Source: an uncultured Hyphomicrobiales bacterium
GTDB taxonomy: Bacteria > Pseudomonadota > Alphaproteobacteria > Rhizobiales > Xanthobacteraceae
Reading direction: 5' to 3'
NCBI GenBank assembly: GCA_903885555.1
Contig: CAISIV010000293.1
Location: 1-45,115, forward strand
DNA: 45,115 nt
Part shown: one piece after another, positions 17,271-24,740 of the stretch
How the letters are laid out: each line of letters begins with the position of its first letter
Numbering within the stretch: position 1 is the first letter of the stretch
Notes under the pieces: generated by a model
Told to the model about the DNA's origin: nothing
Seen by the model: the letters and a program-made list of their open reading frames with translations, nothing else
Databases searched by the model: none
Position numbers and translations under genes: made by a program

Positions 17271-19202
17271 TCAGTCGGCTTTTTGCGGGGCGGCCTGTTC
17301 GGCTGCGGGCATTGCGCCACCGGACGGCGCACCGCCCGTCAGGCGCTCGATCGCGGAGCGGACGGCGTCACGTGCACTGCGTTCCTTGACGGCATTGAGC
17401 AGCGGCGCGGCGGCGCCCGAGCGCCTGATCAGGGCCTCCGGATCGGGCAACATGATCGGATCGTCCCAGGAGCCCTGCACGATAAATGGCAGCTCGAAAG
17501 GCGTGGCGCCGGGCCGCGCGGCGGTCACCAGAGCGGCGGAGCCCTTGAGATCGAGTTCGCGCTCGGGAATGGAGGCCGTGCCGTTGAGGCCCATCCGCAC
17601 CGCCGAGCCTTCGACCCGCATGTCTTCGACCGTGACCGTGCCTTTGACGATTTTCAGCGCGACGTTGATCTTGTCGTAGGGCGTCTTGCCGCTACGGAAT
17701 TCGCCGCCGCCGGACAAAGGGCGCCGCTCGAGCCGCCGCAGCAATTGTTCGACGTTGAGGCCGGCCACGGCGCCGTTGCCGCCGGTAAGGCCGGCTGTTC
17801 CATTGAGGGTGCGCGTTACCGCGAGCACGCTTTCGCCGCTGCCTTCGACCGACAGCGACAAGTTGCCTTTGCCTTCCAGGCGCTTGAGCCCGAACAACTG
17901 GCCGAGACAGCTTTCCAGATCGACGTCGGTGAATTGCATTTGCGATTTGACGTCGACGCCGGTTTCGAAAATCGCCAGCGCCAGCGAGCCCTGAATCAGA
18001 CCGCCATAGGCCTGCGCCTCGCCCACGGTCACGACCAGTTGGCCGCCGCGCAAATTCGCACCGATCGCGGTGCGCGCGAACTTGGCGTTGGACATGATGA
18101 CATTGGCCGCCGACAGCCGCAGATCGAAATCGATGCCCGACAATCCATCGAGCGAGATGCGGGCGCTGTTCCATTCGCGCTGATTGGTGGTCAGCAGGCG
18201 GACGGTCGAGACATACGGCGACAGATCGAGCGTATCGGAGGCGAGCGTGCCTTGCAGGGTCTTGCGGCCGTCGGTGGCGAATGTGAGGACACCCTCGGCG
18301 GTGTTGCCATCGAGTTCGACGTTGACGCTGGACAGGCCGATATTGCCACCGACGATATTGGTCTGTGCCTTGATGGCGAACCGTCCGAAGCCGCCGCCCG
18401 GTAGCGGCTGCTGCCCGGTCCAGATCAACGCGTCGCGCAACGACGTAGCGTCGGCGGCCAGCGTGCCCTCGATCTTGAGCGTCGGCTGCACGCTGATCGA
18501 GCCTTCGAACGCGGCCTTCATCGGGCTGCCGGCGAAGCGCAGCTTCAACCCGGTGCGGTTGCCCGCCAGCGCCGCGGGAAAATCCGCCAGCGTCATGCTG
18601 GCGTCGACCAGTTCGTCATGCCAGACGAGACGTCCGGTCGCACCGAAGCTCTTGGAGATCGACGGCCAGGCCAGCGACAGATCGACGTTGCGCACCATCT
18701 CGTCGACCTTGTGCGCGGGGTCGCGCAGCACCACGGTGCCGTTGTCGATCCGCATCTCGGAGAACGTCGCTGTCCGCTGCGCCGGCCTCTGACTGCGTGC
18801 CAGGGATTCGATCAGGCCGGACCAGTTCGATTGGCCCTTGGCGTCGATATCGATCGCGATGTTCGGGCGCACCAGTGCGACGTCGGCGATTTCGACGCGG
18901 CCGCGCAGCAGCGGGAAGAATCGCAACCGCGCGGTCAGCCGTTCGGCGGTGAGCGCCGGATGCTTTTCATCGCCGAGCACGACGTCGGCAAAACTGACCT
19001 TGCCGGACGGGAATAGGGAGACCGTGGTCTCGCCGCGCAAGATCGGGGTCAGACCGGTGACGGCGCGGATCTCGCTGATCGCCTCCTGGCGCACAGTATC
19101 GGCCGAGATCAGGACGCTTGCGGCCGTGAGCACGCCGATGCCCGCCAGCAACAGGGCGAGCAGGACAAATCCCAGGCGTTTTAAGCCGGTGGAGGCCGTC
19201 AA
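17271..19202 (-). CDS. AsmA family protein
   Basis: The 643-residue protein starts with one membrane anchor (LGFVLLALLLAGIGVLTAAS) and then AsmA-type sequence: SADTVRQEAISEIRAVTGL, LRGETTVSLFPSGKVSFADV, LRFFPLLRGRVEIADVALVR and PNIAIDIDAKGQSNWSG in the first 140 residues. AsmA_2-type repeats follow towards the C terminus (GKGNLSLSVEGSG, VRMGLNGTASIPERELDLKG). Such proteins sit in the inner membrane with a long periplasmic part, and AsmA-like proteins are linked to phospholipid movement to the outer membrane. The only usable start is a TTG at 19202, because an in-frame stop lies seven codons upstream and no ATG/GTG precedes the membrane anchor. It follows the DUF1194 gene by 105 bases on the same strand. 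Confidence 0.88.
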   Translation of the reverse strand: MTASTGLKRLGFVLLALLLAGIGVLTAASVLISADTVRQEAISEIRAVTGLTPILRGETTVSLFPSGKVSFADVVLGDEKHPALTAERLTARLRFFPLLRGRVEIADVALVRPNIAIDIDAKGQSNWSGLIESLARSQRPAQRTATFSEMRIDNGTVVLRDPAHKVDEMVRNVDLSLAWPSISKSFGATGRLVWHDELVDASMTLADFPAALAGNRTGLKLRFAGSPMKAAFEGSISVQPTLKIEGTLAADATSLRDALIWTGQQPLPGGGFGRFAIKAQTNIVGGNIGLSSVNVELDGNTAEGVLTFATDGRKTLQGTLASDTLDLSPYVSTVRLLTTNQREWNSARISLDGLSGIDFDLRLSAANVIMSNAKFARTAIGANLRGGQLVVTVGEAQAYGGLIQGSLALAIFETGVDVKSQMQFTDVDLESCLGQLFGLKRLEGKGNLSLSVEGSGESVLAVTRTLNGTAGLTGGNGAVAGLNVEQLLRRLERRPLSGGGEFRSGKTPYDKINVALKIVKGTVTVEDMRVEGSAVRMGLNGTASIPERELDLKGSAALVTAARPGATPFELPFIVQGSWDDPIMLPDPEALIRRSGAAAPLLNAVKERSARDAVRSAIERLTGGAPSGGAMPAAEQAAPQKAD

Positions 19203-19307
19203 AGGGTGAAATTCCGGTGTTTAAGTCGATTGCCGCCGGACTATACCATCGGCATCGGCCTCGCCAACCTTGGGTGCCGTCTGTGACCCTTTCATGGCCT
19301 GTGACGG

Positions 19308-20054
19308 TTAAGGCTGCCGCAGCGTCGGCGCGCCCGGCATGGTGGCGTCGGCGATTTCGGCGATCATTTTTTTAATGATGGCCTGGCCGAATGAATTGAA
19401 GTCCTTCGCTTCCATCACGAACGAGCCCGGCCCGCCGGTGACGTTGTCGCGGTAGTAGTTGGCAAGGCCTCCGGGCGGATTCGTATGCTCGGGATTCCAC
19501 GGCAGCGGCCGGTCGCTCAGAATCACCAGGCCGTTAATGGTAATGCCGAGCGCGAGCGCTTCGTCGCGCGCCTGCTTGACGTCGCGGCCGGCATTGTTGG
19601 TGCCGTCGCCGGACACGTCGATGGTCTGGCGTTCGGCGGTGAATGGCGCGCGCGGAAATTGCGCCAGGGAAAATTCGATGCCGCCGCTGATCGCGGTACG
19701 GTCGGCGAACGAGCGCGGCGATTCCAGCAATTTGTCGCCGAACTCCTGGGCTGCTTTCGGCCCGTCGATCGGCGTCCAGTCGATCACGACTTTCTGGTTA
19801 CCGGTGCCGGACCATTCGAGGAACAGCACGGCGATGCGCTTGTTGCGGCCGGCGGTAATGGCGTCGAGCACACGCCTGTCGGAGATCGCGGCGGCGTAAC
19901 CCTCGCGCTGCAGTTTGAATTTCTCGGCATCGACGCTGCGCGACACATCCGATGCCAGCACTAGCAGCAGATCGACCTTTTCGGCGGCGCGGATGGAAGG
20001 CGCAAACGCCAGAACGGCGACAAGCAGGAAAGCGCGGCTGAGCCAACGGCGCAT
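19308..20054 (-). CDS. DUF1194 exported VWA-like protein
   Basis: The 248-residue product has a signal peptide (AFLLVAVLAFAPSIRA) and a von Willebrand A-like fold as described for DUF1194. The metal site appears intact: DVSRS, a DxSxS motif near residue 37, a threonine in RTAISGGIEFS, and an aspartate in IDVSGDGTNN. The end of the domain has GLVILSDRPLPWNPEHTNPP and YYRDNVTGGPGSFV. VWA domains bind partner proteins through a metal ion; this family is widespread in rhizobial relatives with no known role. It lies 44 bases downstream of the large histidine kinase and upstream of AsmA, all on one strand, so an operon is plausible. Confidence 0.85.
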   Translation of the reverse strand: MRRWLSRAFLLVAVLAFAPSIRAAEKVDLLLVLASDVSRSVDAEKFKLQREGYAAAISDRRVLDAITAGRNKRIAVLFLEWSGTGNQKVVIDWTPIDGPKAAQEFGDKLLESPRSFADRTAISGGIEFSLAQFPRAPFTAERQTIDVSGDGTNNAGRDVKQARDEALALGITINGLVILSDRPLPWNPEHTNPPGGLANYYRDNVTGGPGSFVMEAKDFNSFGQAIIKKMIAEIADATMPGAPTLRQP

Positions 20055-20098
20055 GACACCCTCACTCGGTCGAGTGACGGTAGCTTAACCGATCTGAT

Positions 20099-23014
20099 CT
20101 ATTGCGCCAGCATCCGGGTGGCCGGAAACGCCACTTCCACCAAAGTGCCGGTATCGACCTGGCTGGTGATGCGGAAGCGGGCGTGGTTGGCTTCCGACAG
20201 CGCCTTGGTGATCGGCAGGCCGAGGCCGGTGCCGCTCGAACCCCAGCGTGCCGCGGTGGCGAGCTGGCGGAACGGCTCCAGCGCGGTCTGGAGCTCCTTC
20301 TCGCTCATGCCGACACCGGTGTCGCGCACGCGGAGCACAATCTCGTTGTCGTCGTTGATCGCGGTGGACACGATCACCTGGCCGCCGGCGCCGGTGAACT
20401 TGATCGAATTGGACAGCAGATTGAGTGCGATCTGGCGTACCGAGCGGGCGTCGGCGACGATCTGCGGCAGGTTTGCCGGCAACGAGGTGCGGATGATGAC
20501 CCGCTCCTTGTTGGCCTCTTCCTGCATGATGGCGACGCAGCTCTGCACCAGATCGTTGAGGTTCACGCTGACGAAGGTCAGTTCGAGCTTGCCGGCTTCG
20601 ATCTTCGACAGGTCGAGCAGATCGTTGAGAAGCGAGATCAGGTGCCCGCCCGAGTGATGAATGTCCTTGAGATATTGGCGGTAGCGGTCGTTGCCGACCG
20701 GGCCGAAGCGCTCGTCCATCATCACTTCTGAAAAGCCGATGATGGCATTGAGCGGCGTGCGGATTTCGTGGCTGATCTTGGCGAGGAATTCGGATTTGGC
20801 GGTCGAGGCACGCTCGGCCTGCTGACGGGCATTGATCAGTTCTTCCTCGGTGCGTTTCCAGGCGGTGACGTCGCGCAACACCGCGCAGAGTTTCTCGCCG
20901 TCCTCGATACGCCCGATGGTGACGTAGAGCGGCACCAGACCGCCGCGCTTGACGCGGCCGATGGCGTCGCGGCCGGTTTCGAGTATGCCGGCAGCAGCAC
21001 CGCGCGCCAGGCGTTCGAGATAGTCCATCACGCTACGCCGGCTTTCTGGCGCGAAAAGGTCGCCGAAGCTAACTTCCGTAAAATCCGCGGCGTCGTAACC
21101 GAACAATGCCTCGGCGCTGCGATTGGCTGACAGCACCAGGCCGCTGCGGTCGAGCACCAGTACGCCGTCGGTCGCGGTGTCGAGGATCGCGCGCAGTTCC
21201 TGGTTTTCGTCCTGCAGCCGTCGCAGCGAATTTTCCGACGTCTTTGCACGCTCCTCGCTGACGACCTGCGTGTTGATCATCAGCACCAGCGCGCTTTCGC
21301 TGTTCCACGACACGCTGAACAGTTTGCCTTCGACGGGCTTCTGCGAACCGTTCACGGTGGTGATAGTGAGCGTCTTTGCGCCGTTCTTGCCGGCATTGTT
21401 GCTGGTTTGGGCCGCTTCGTCCGGAGGCGAGGCCTGGGTATCGATGAACAGACTGTCGAGACCGCCGGCGTCGCGCAGGGCGTCCAGATTGGCGTAGCCG
21501 GTCCAGTCGAGGAAGGCGCGGTTGGCGTATACCAGATTGTTGAGGCGATAGACCAGAATGCCGACCGGCAGGCGATCGAGGATCGGCCGGCCGTCTTGGG
21601 TGTCGCGCACGGTGTCGTCATTGCGCGCTGCTTTCGGCGCTTCGGCCAGCGGCATCGATGGCGGCACGAAGGGCTCAAGATCGAAATCGTCGGACGCGGG
21701 CGTGCCGGCGTTTTTTCCGGAGCCGTTCTTGAGGCGCGCGTTGAGTTCGCGCGCCAGTTCTTCGAATGCGCTGTGTTCGTTTGCGCTCAGCGGTGGCGCA
21801 GGCGCCGGCACGGCTGGCGTTGCGCGGAATTCCAGCACGTCGGCGTTCGGCTTTTGCGGCGCCGCCACGACGGGCTTTTCGGATGCGACGCGCGTCATGT
21901 CGCGGCAGATGCCGAAGCCGCGAAAGCCCTCGAAATTGCGGTCGCGGTCGAACACCGGAAGGCCGGACATTTCCACCGCCAGCCGCTCGCTCGCGCCGTC
22001 CACCGGCCAGTGCACGATAAGTCCGCTCCAGGTTTCGCGCGATGCCAGCGCTTTCGCGACCTGACCGTCATTGTCGAGTTGCAACAGCGCGGCGATTTCG
22101 GCCCAGGGCCGGTTGAGCACGGCGGCGGTTTGCGGCCCAATCAATGCCGCGATGTCGTTGATGCCGAGCGTGAAGCGTGTGGCGGAATCCATCTGCCAGA
22201 CGAAACGGAACTGACGCGGTTTGGCGCTCGGCGAGGTAACTGGCGAGGTGCCTGGCGAAACGGTGGGCGAGGATTGCAAAGGCTCGCTGCGGACCGGCGC
22301 GGTCGAGGCGGCAATGGCCGCGGCGGCATCGCTTGCGCGCGCACCGGCGTGCGAACCGCTGGGGGCGGGTTCGAAAACGGTCAGCAGCGCCAACGTCGCG
22401 CCGGCGCCGAGCCGCAGCATGGTGACGCGCCCCGACGCGATGTCGCCTTCGGCTTTGCCATTCTTGCTGGCTTCGCTCGCCAGCCGTTCGGCGCCGATCG
22501 CCATCACATCGCGGTTCGTGCCCAGCGTTTCTTTCGCGGACGCCGTCGCTTCGATCAGTTCGCCATCGGCGGAAAACACCGCCGCCGGCTTGTCGAAGTC
22601 GGCAAGAATTCTGCGCACGCGGTCGGGCAGGCTGAGGTCCTTGCCGGCGCGCTCGGTCGACACCACGAGAATGGCGGTGCTGTTATCGTCGAGCGTAATG
22701 CGCGAGCACAGGCAGGTCAGCGGGCTGCCGAAGCGGGCGCCGAAACCGCGCAGGCGTTCGAGACGCGGGGCGCCGCCCTGCGGCAGCGTACCGGCCAGCC
22801 GCGCGATCTGCGCAACGCTGACATGGTCCGGTTCAAATTCTGATGCAGCAAGAACACCGGGGGAGGCGGCGTCGAATATCGCGGCGCCAACCGGGTTACT
22901 CCAGAGGATTCCCGGCCGGTCGGTCCGCCATAGCCAAGCGGGCATCGGGCTCAGGGCATGGGCCGAGAGACGCGGGTCGGATAGCCAGGCAGATTGGAAC
23001 TTGGTCCCACTCAT
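20099..23014 (-). CDS. PAS sensor histidine kinase, PdhS/PleC-like
   Basis: This is a large kinase (971 aa) with no obvious membrane segment. The first about 470 residues are weakly conserved, with PAS-like regions and Ala/Pro-rich linkers. Then come two clear PAS domains: about 480-590 (RLPVGILVYRLNNLVYANRA) and about 610-735 (ILDTATDGVLVLDRSGLVL). The catalytic core follows: H-box KISHEIRTPLNAIIGFSE near residue 750, N-box LNLLSNSIKFTGAG, and G-boxes VRDTGVGM and GTGLGLPITKAL. The dimerisation segment (RYRQYLKDIHHSGGHLISLL, NDLLDLSKIEAGKLEL) is of the type found in PleC, DivJ and PdhS, the cell-cycle kinases that act on DivK. No receiver domain is attached. The start could also be a GTG at 23020. 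Partner identification is inference. Confidence 0.88.
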   Translation of the reverse strand: MSGTKFQSAWLSDPRLSAHALSPMPAWLWRTDRPGILWSNPVGAAIFDAASPGVLAASEFEPDHVSVAQIARLAGTLPQGGAPRLERLRGFGARFGSPLTCLCSRITLDDNSTAILVVSTERAGKDLSLPDRVRRILADFDKPAAVFSADGELIEATASAKETLGTNRDVMAIGAERLASEASKNGKAEGDIASGRVTMLRLGAGATLALLTVFEPAPSGSHAGARASDAAAAIAASTAPVRSEPLQSSPTVSPGTSPVTSPSAKPRQFRFVWQMDSATRFTLGINDIAALIGPQTAAVLNRPWAEIAALLQLDNDGQVAKALASRETWSGLIVHWPVDGASERLAVEMSGLPVFDRDRNFEGFRGFGICRDMTRVASEKPVVAAPQKPNADVLEFRATPAVPAPAPPLSANEHSAFEELARELNARLKNGSGKNAGTPASDDFDLEPFVPPSMPLAEAPKAARNDDTVRDTQDGRPILDRLPVGILVYRLNNLVYANRAFLDWTGYANLDALRDAGGLDSLFIDTQASPPDEAAQTSNNAGKNGAKTLTITTVNGSQKPVEGKLFSVSWNSESALVLMINTQVVSEERAKTSENSLRRLQDENQELRAILDTATDGVLVLDRSGLVLSANRSAEALFGYDAADFTEVSFGDLFAPESRRSVMDYLERLARGAAAGILETGRDAIGRVKRGGLVPLYVTIGRIEDGEKLCAVLRDVTAWKRTEEELINARQQAERASTAKSEFLAKISHEIRTPLNAIIGFSEVMMDERFGPVGNDRYRQYLKDIHHSGGHLISLLNDLLDLSKIEAGKLELTFVSVNLNDLVQSCVAIMQEEANKERVIIRTSLPANLPQIVADARSVRQIALNLLSNSIKFTGAGGQVIVSTAINDDNEIVLRVRDTGVGMSEKELQTALEPFRQLATAARWGSSGTGLGLPITKALSEANHARFRITSQVDTGTLVEVAFPATRMLAQ

Positions 23015-23172
23015 GCTCACGTCACGAATTACGGCTAATAAAGCCTTAATACGGGTGCTTCTGCTCCGCGTCCACGCAACTAGGCCTGACAGGGCCGGCC
23101 AAGCGGTGATAACGTTAATGCGACGAGTTCCGTGGGTAGCGCTGCCGGGGCGCCTTCCTAGATAGCCTTAGA

Positions 23173-23189
23173 AACGGCTTGAGGCCGTT
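23173..23189. other. Short perfect hairpin before the first phasin gene
   Basis: AACGGC (23173-23178) and GCCGTT (23184-23189) form a six-base stem with a five-base loop, 11 bases before the AAGGAGG ribosome binding site of the phasin gene. It would lie in the 5' untranslated region and could stabilise a highly expressed mRNA; this role is a guess. Confidence 0.3.
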
Positions 23190-23211
23190 GGTTCTGACCA
23201 AGGAGGTTGCG

Positions 23212-23586
23212 ATGGCGAAGGATAATTCGAATTTCGAGATCCCAGCGGAGATGCGGGCTTTCGCGGAAAAGAGCGTGGCGCAGGCCAAACTTGCGTTCGA
23301 CAGCTTCATTTCGGCCGCCCAGCAGGCGGTCAACACCGCTGAGACCCACGCCAGCACCGCCCGGGTCGGCGTCAAGGAAGCGGGCGATCTTGCCATGACC
23401 TTCGCCGAGCGAAACATCGCCTCGTCGTTCGATTTCGCCCAGCGTCTGCTGCAGGCGAAGGACCCGCAGGAAGTCGCGGCGCTCCACGCGGAATATGTGA
23501 AGAGCCAGGTGACGACCCTGACCGAGCAGGCCAAGGAATTGAGCAAGCAGGCTGCCAAGATCGCCGGCCAGGCCACGCCGCACTAA
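23212..23586 (+). CDS. Phasin family protein 1
   Basis: Phasins coat polyhydroxyalkanoate granules. This 124-residue protein is predicted to be almost entirely amphipathic helix (MRAFAEKSVAQAKLAFDSFI, AAQQAVNTAETHAS, then FAERNIASSFDFAQRLLQAK and VAALHAEYVKSQVTTLTEQA). It opens with the family-typical NFEIPAEMR element just before the first helix. The start at 23212 is fixed by a strong AAGGAGG (23200-23206); an upstream ATG at 23179 would put that site inside the gene. The second phasin follows 288 bases later. No PHA synthase lies in the window. Alternative: a phasin-like helical protein with another surface role. Confidence 0.92.
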   Translation: MAKDNSNFEIPAEMRAFAEKSVAQAKLAFDSFISAAQQAVNTAETHASTARVGVKEAGDLAMTFAERNIASSFDFAQRLLQAKDPQEVAALHAEYVKSQVTTLTEQAKELSKQAAKIAGQATPH

Positions 23587-23700
23587 TCCACCTTTCCGTC
23601 CAACCGGCTCCGGCGGTCCTTAGGGCCGGCCGGAGGGCCATGTTTGCGGCCAGCCGCGCCTCGCGCCAGCCCTGCCTTTAAGCCTCGGAATGACATTTTT

Positions 23701-23730
23701 GTGCAGCGCAATATTTTTGTTGCATTGCAC
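23701..23730. promoter_or_regulatory. TGCA-type inverted repeat, candidate PhaR operator
   Basis: GTGCAGCGCAA (23701-23711) and TTGCATTGCAC (23720-23730) are inverted repeats matching at 9 of 11 positions around an 8-base A/T spacer, about 145 bases before the second phasin start. PhaR, the repressor of phasin genes in alphaproteobacteria, binds TGC/GCA-rich dyads, so this is a plausible operator. It is seen only here and is not present before the first phasin. Confidence 0.45.
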
Positions 23731-23874
23731 TACTAAAGGGTTATATTTGGTTTACAGCTTCCGTCGGCGCTTCTTGAGCGCGTCTCGCGGCGGTTTCAGT
23801 AGGCGCGAGTGGGTTTGCCGAGGGCGGCCACTCGCCTAATGCCAGTGCCGCCCTCCTAGCCGAGGAATCCCGTC

Positions 23875-24408
23875 ATGGCCGAAACAGCCACCAGCCCGAA
23901 AACCAAGCCGAAGCCCGTCTCCGTCGTCGCGCCTCCGGTCGCCTTCGAGGCGCCGAAGTTCGAGATGCCCAAGTTTGAAATGCCGAAGTTCGAAATTCCG
24001 AAATTCGAGATGCCGAAGATGGAAGTCCCGCCGGCATTCCGTGAGTTGGCCGAGAAGGGCATCGCCCAGACCAAAGCCAACTACGACAAGATGAAGAGCA
24101 CCGCCGAACAGGCGACCGACGTGCTCGAAGAGACCTATGCCACGGCCTCCGCCGGCTGCTCGGGCTATGGCCTCAAGCTGATCGAAACCGCCCGCGCCAA
24201 CAGCAACGCGGCGTTCGACCTGTTTGGCGAACTGCTCGGCGCGAAGTCCTATTCCGAGGTGGTCGAGAAGACCACCGCCTATATGCGCGCCCAGTTCGAC
24301 ACCGTGACCGCCCAGGCCAAGGAACTCACCGAGCACGCGCAGAAGGTGGCGACCGATACCGCCGAGCCGATCAAGGAATCGATCAGCTCGATGACCAAAG
24401 CTGCCTAA
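23875..24408 (+). CDS. Phasin family protein 2 with KFEMP repeats
   Basis: This 177-residue phasin has three parts. Residues 1-27 are rich in Lys, Pro, Thr and Val. Residues 28-52 are five tandem pentapeptides: KFEMP, KFEMP, KFEIP, KFEMP, KMEVP (preceded by AFEAP). Residues 53-177 are the helical phasin domain (FRELAEKGIAQTKANYDKMK, then SYSEVVEKTTAYMRAQFDTV). The domain aligns with phasin 1, whose single FEIP motif sits exactly where the repeat ends here. A GAGGAAT site precedes the ATG. A TGCA dyad lies upstream, and a strong terminator follows 50 bases after the stop, so it is probably a single-gene transcript. A granule-coating role follows from the family; the function of the repeat is unknown. 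Confidence 0.92.
   Translation: MAETATSPKTKPKPVSVVAPPVAFEAPKFEMPKFEMPKFEIPKFEMPKMEVPPAFRELAEKGIAQTKANYDKMKSTAEQATDVLEETYATASAGCSGYGLKLIETARANSNAAFDLFGELLGAKSYSEVVEKTTAYMRAQFDTVTAQAKELTEHAQKVATDTAEPIKESISSMTKAA
23956..24030 (+). repeat. Five tandem 15-bp units encoding KFEMP-type pentapeptides
   Basis: Five 15-base units inside the second phasin gene encode KFEMP, KFEMP, KFEIP, KFEMP and KMEVP. The units differ at third codon positions (AAG/AAA, TTC/TTT, GAG/GAA, CCC/CCG), so the protein repeat is held more strictly than the DNA. A related AFEAP unit precedes them at 23941-23955. Confidence 0.9.
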
Positions 24409-24458
24409 GCATTGGCGGCGTAACGACGCCTGACGCTGCGAACTGCAGCCGTTTTTGA

Positions 24459-24487
24459 AGCCCGGACGGGTCACCGTCCGGGCTTTT
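24459..24487 (+). terminator. Rho-independent terminator after phasin 2
   Basis: Stem AGCCCGGACGG (24459-24469) pairs perfectly with CCGTCCGGGCT (24474-24484) around the loop GTCA and runs into a short T stretch. It lies 50 bases beyond the phasin stop codon. Confidence 0.88.
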
Positions 24488-24516
24488 ACTTTGACCGAAA
24501 AGGGTCCAATCGAAAC

Positions 24517-24545
24517 TTGCCAAACCGGATCGCGGCACCTAGGTT
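24517..24545 (+). promoter_or_regulatory. Possible sigma-70 promoter of tRNA-His
   Basis: TTGCCA (24517-24522) and TAGGTT (24540-24545) are separated by 17 bases and lie 34 bases before the tRNA, downstream of the phasin terminator. Both boxes are imperfect; the call rests on spacing and position. Confidence 0.35.
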
Positions 24546-24579
24546 CCGCCCGCTCGGTGCGCCATAAGCACCGGCATGT

Positions 24580-24656
24580 GCAGGCGTAGCTCAGTTGGTT
24601 AGAGCGCCGGTCTGTGGAACCGGAGGTCGGTGGTTCAAGTCCTCCCGACTGTACCA
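24580..24656 (+). tRNA. tRNA-His (anticodon GTG)
   Basis: The 77-base gene folds as a cloverleaf with encoded CCA. The D arm starts TAGCTCAGTTGGTTAGAGC, the anticodon stem CCGGT/ACCGG encloses CTGTGGA with anticodon GTG, and the T loop is TTCAAGT. The base before position 1 is T and the discriminator is A, so G-1 and C73 are absent, as known for an alphaproteobacterial clade. Two pairs are non-canonical: G5-A68 in the acceptor stem (GCAGGCG against CGACTGT) and T51-T63 in the T stem (GGTGG against CCTCC). A terminator hairpin follows 34 bases downstream. Identity is secure; whether the mismatches matter is open. Confidence 0.93.
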
Positions 24657-24690
24657 TTTCCACTCAGTCGCGAAATGATCGCAATAAAAA

Positions 24691-24718
24691 ACGCCGGCGA
24701 AATCTCGCCGGCGTTTTT
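24691..24718. terminator. Bidirectional terminator between tRNA-His and the L,D-transpeptidase gene
   Basis: ACGCCGGCGA (24691-24700) pairs with TCGCCGGCGT (24705-24714) around AATC. A run of A precedes it and a run of T follows, so it can end transcription from the tRNA on one strand and from the transpeptidase gene, whose stop is at 24741, on the other. Confidence 0.9.
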
Positions 24719-24740
24719 ATTCATGACCGATGGTCAGGTT

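Noticed and set aside
24579-24656. Missing G-1 and C73 in tRNA-His taken as a defect
   Set aside because: Loss of these features is established for a clade of alphaproteobacteria; only the two stem mismatches are unusual.
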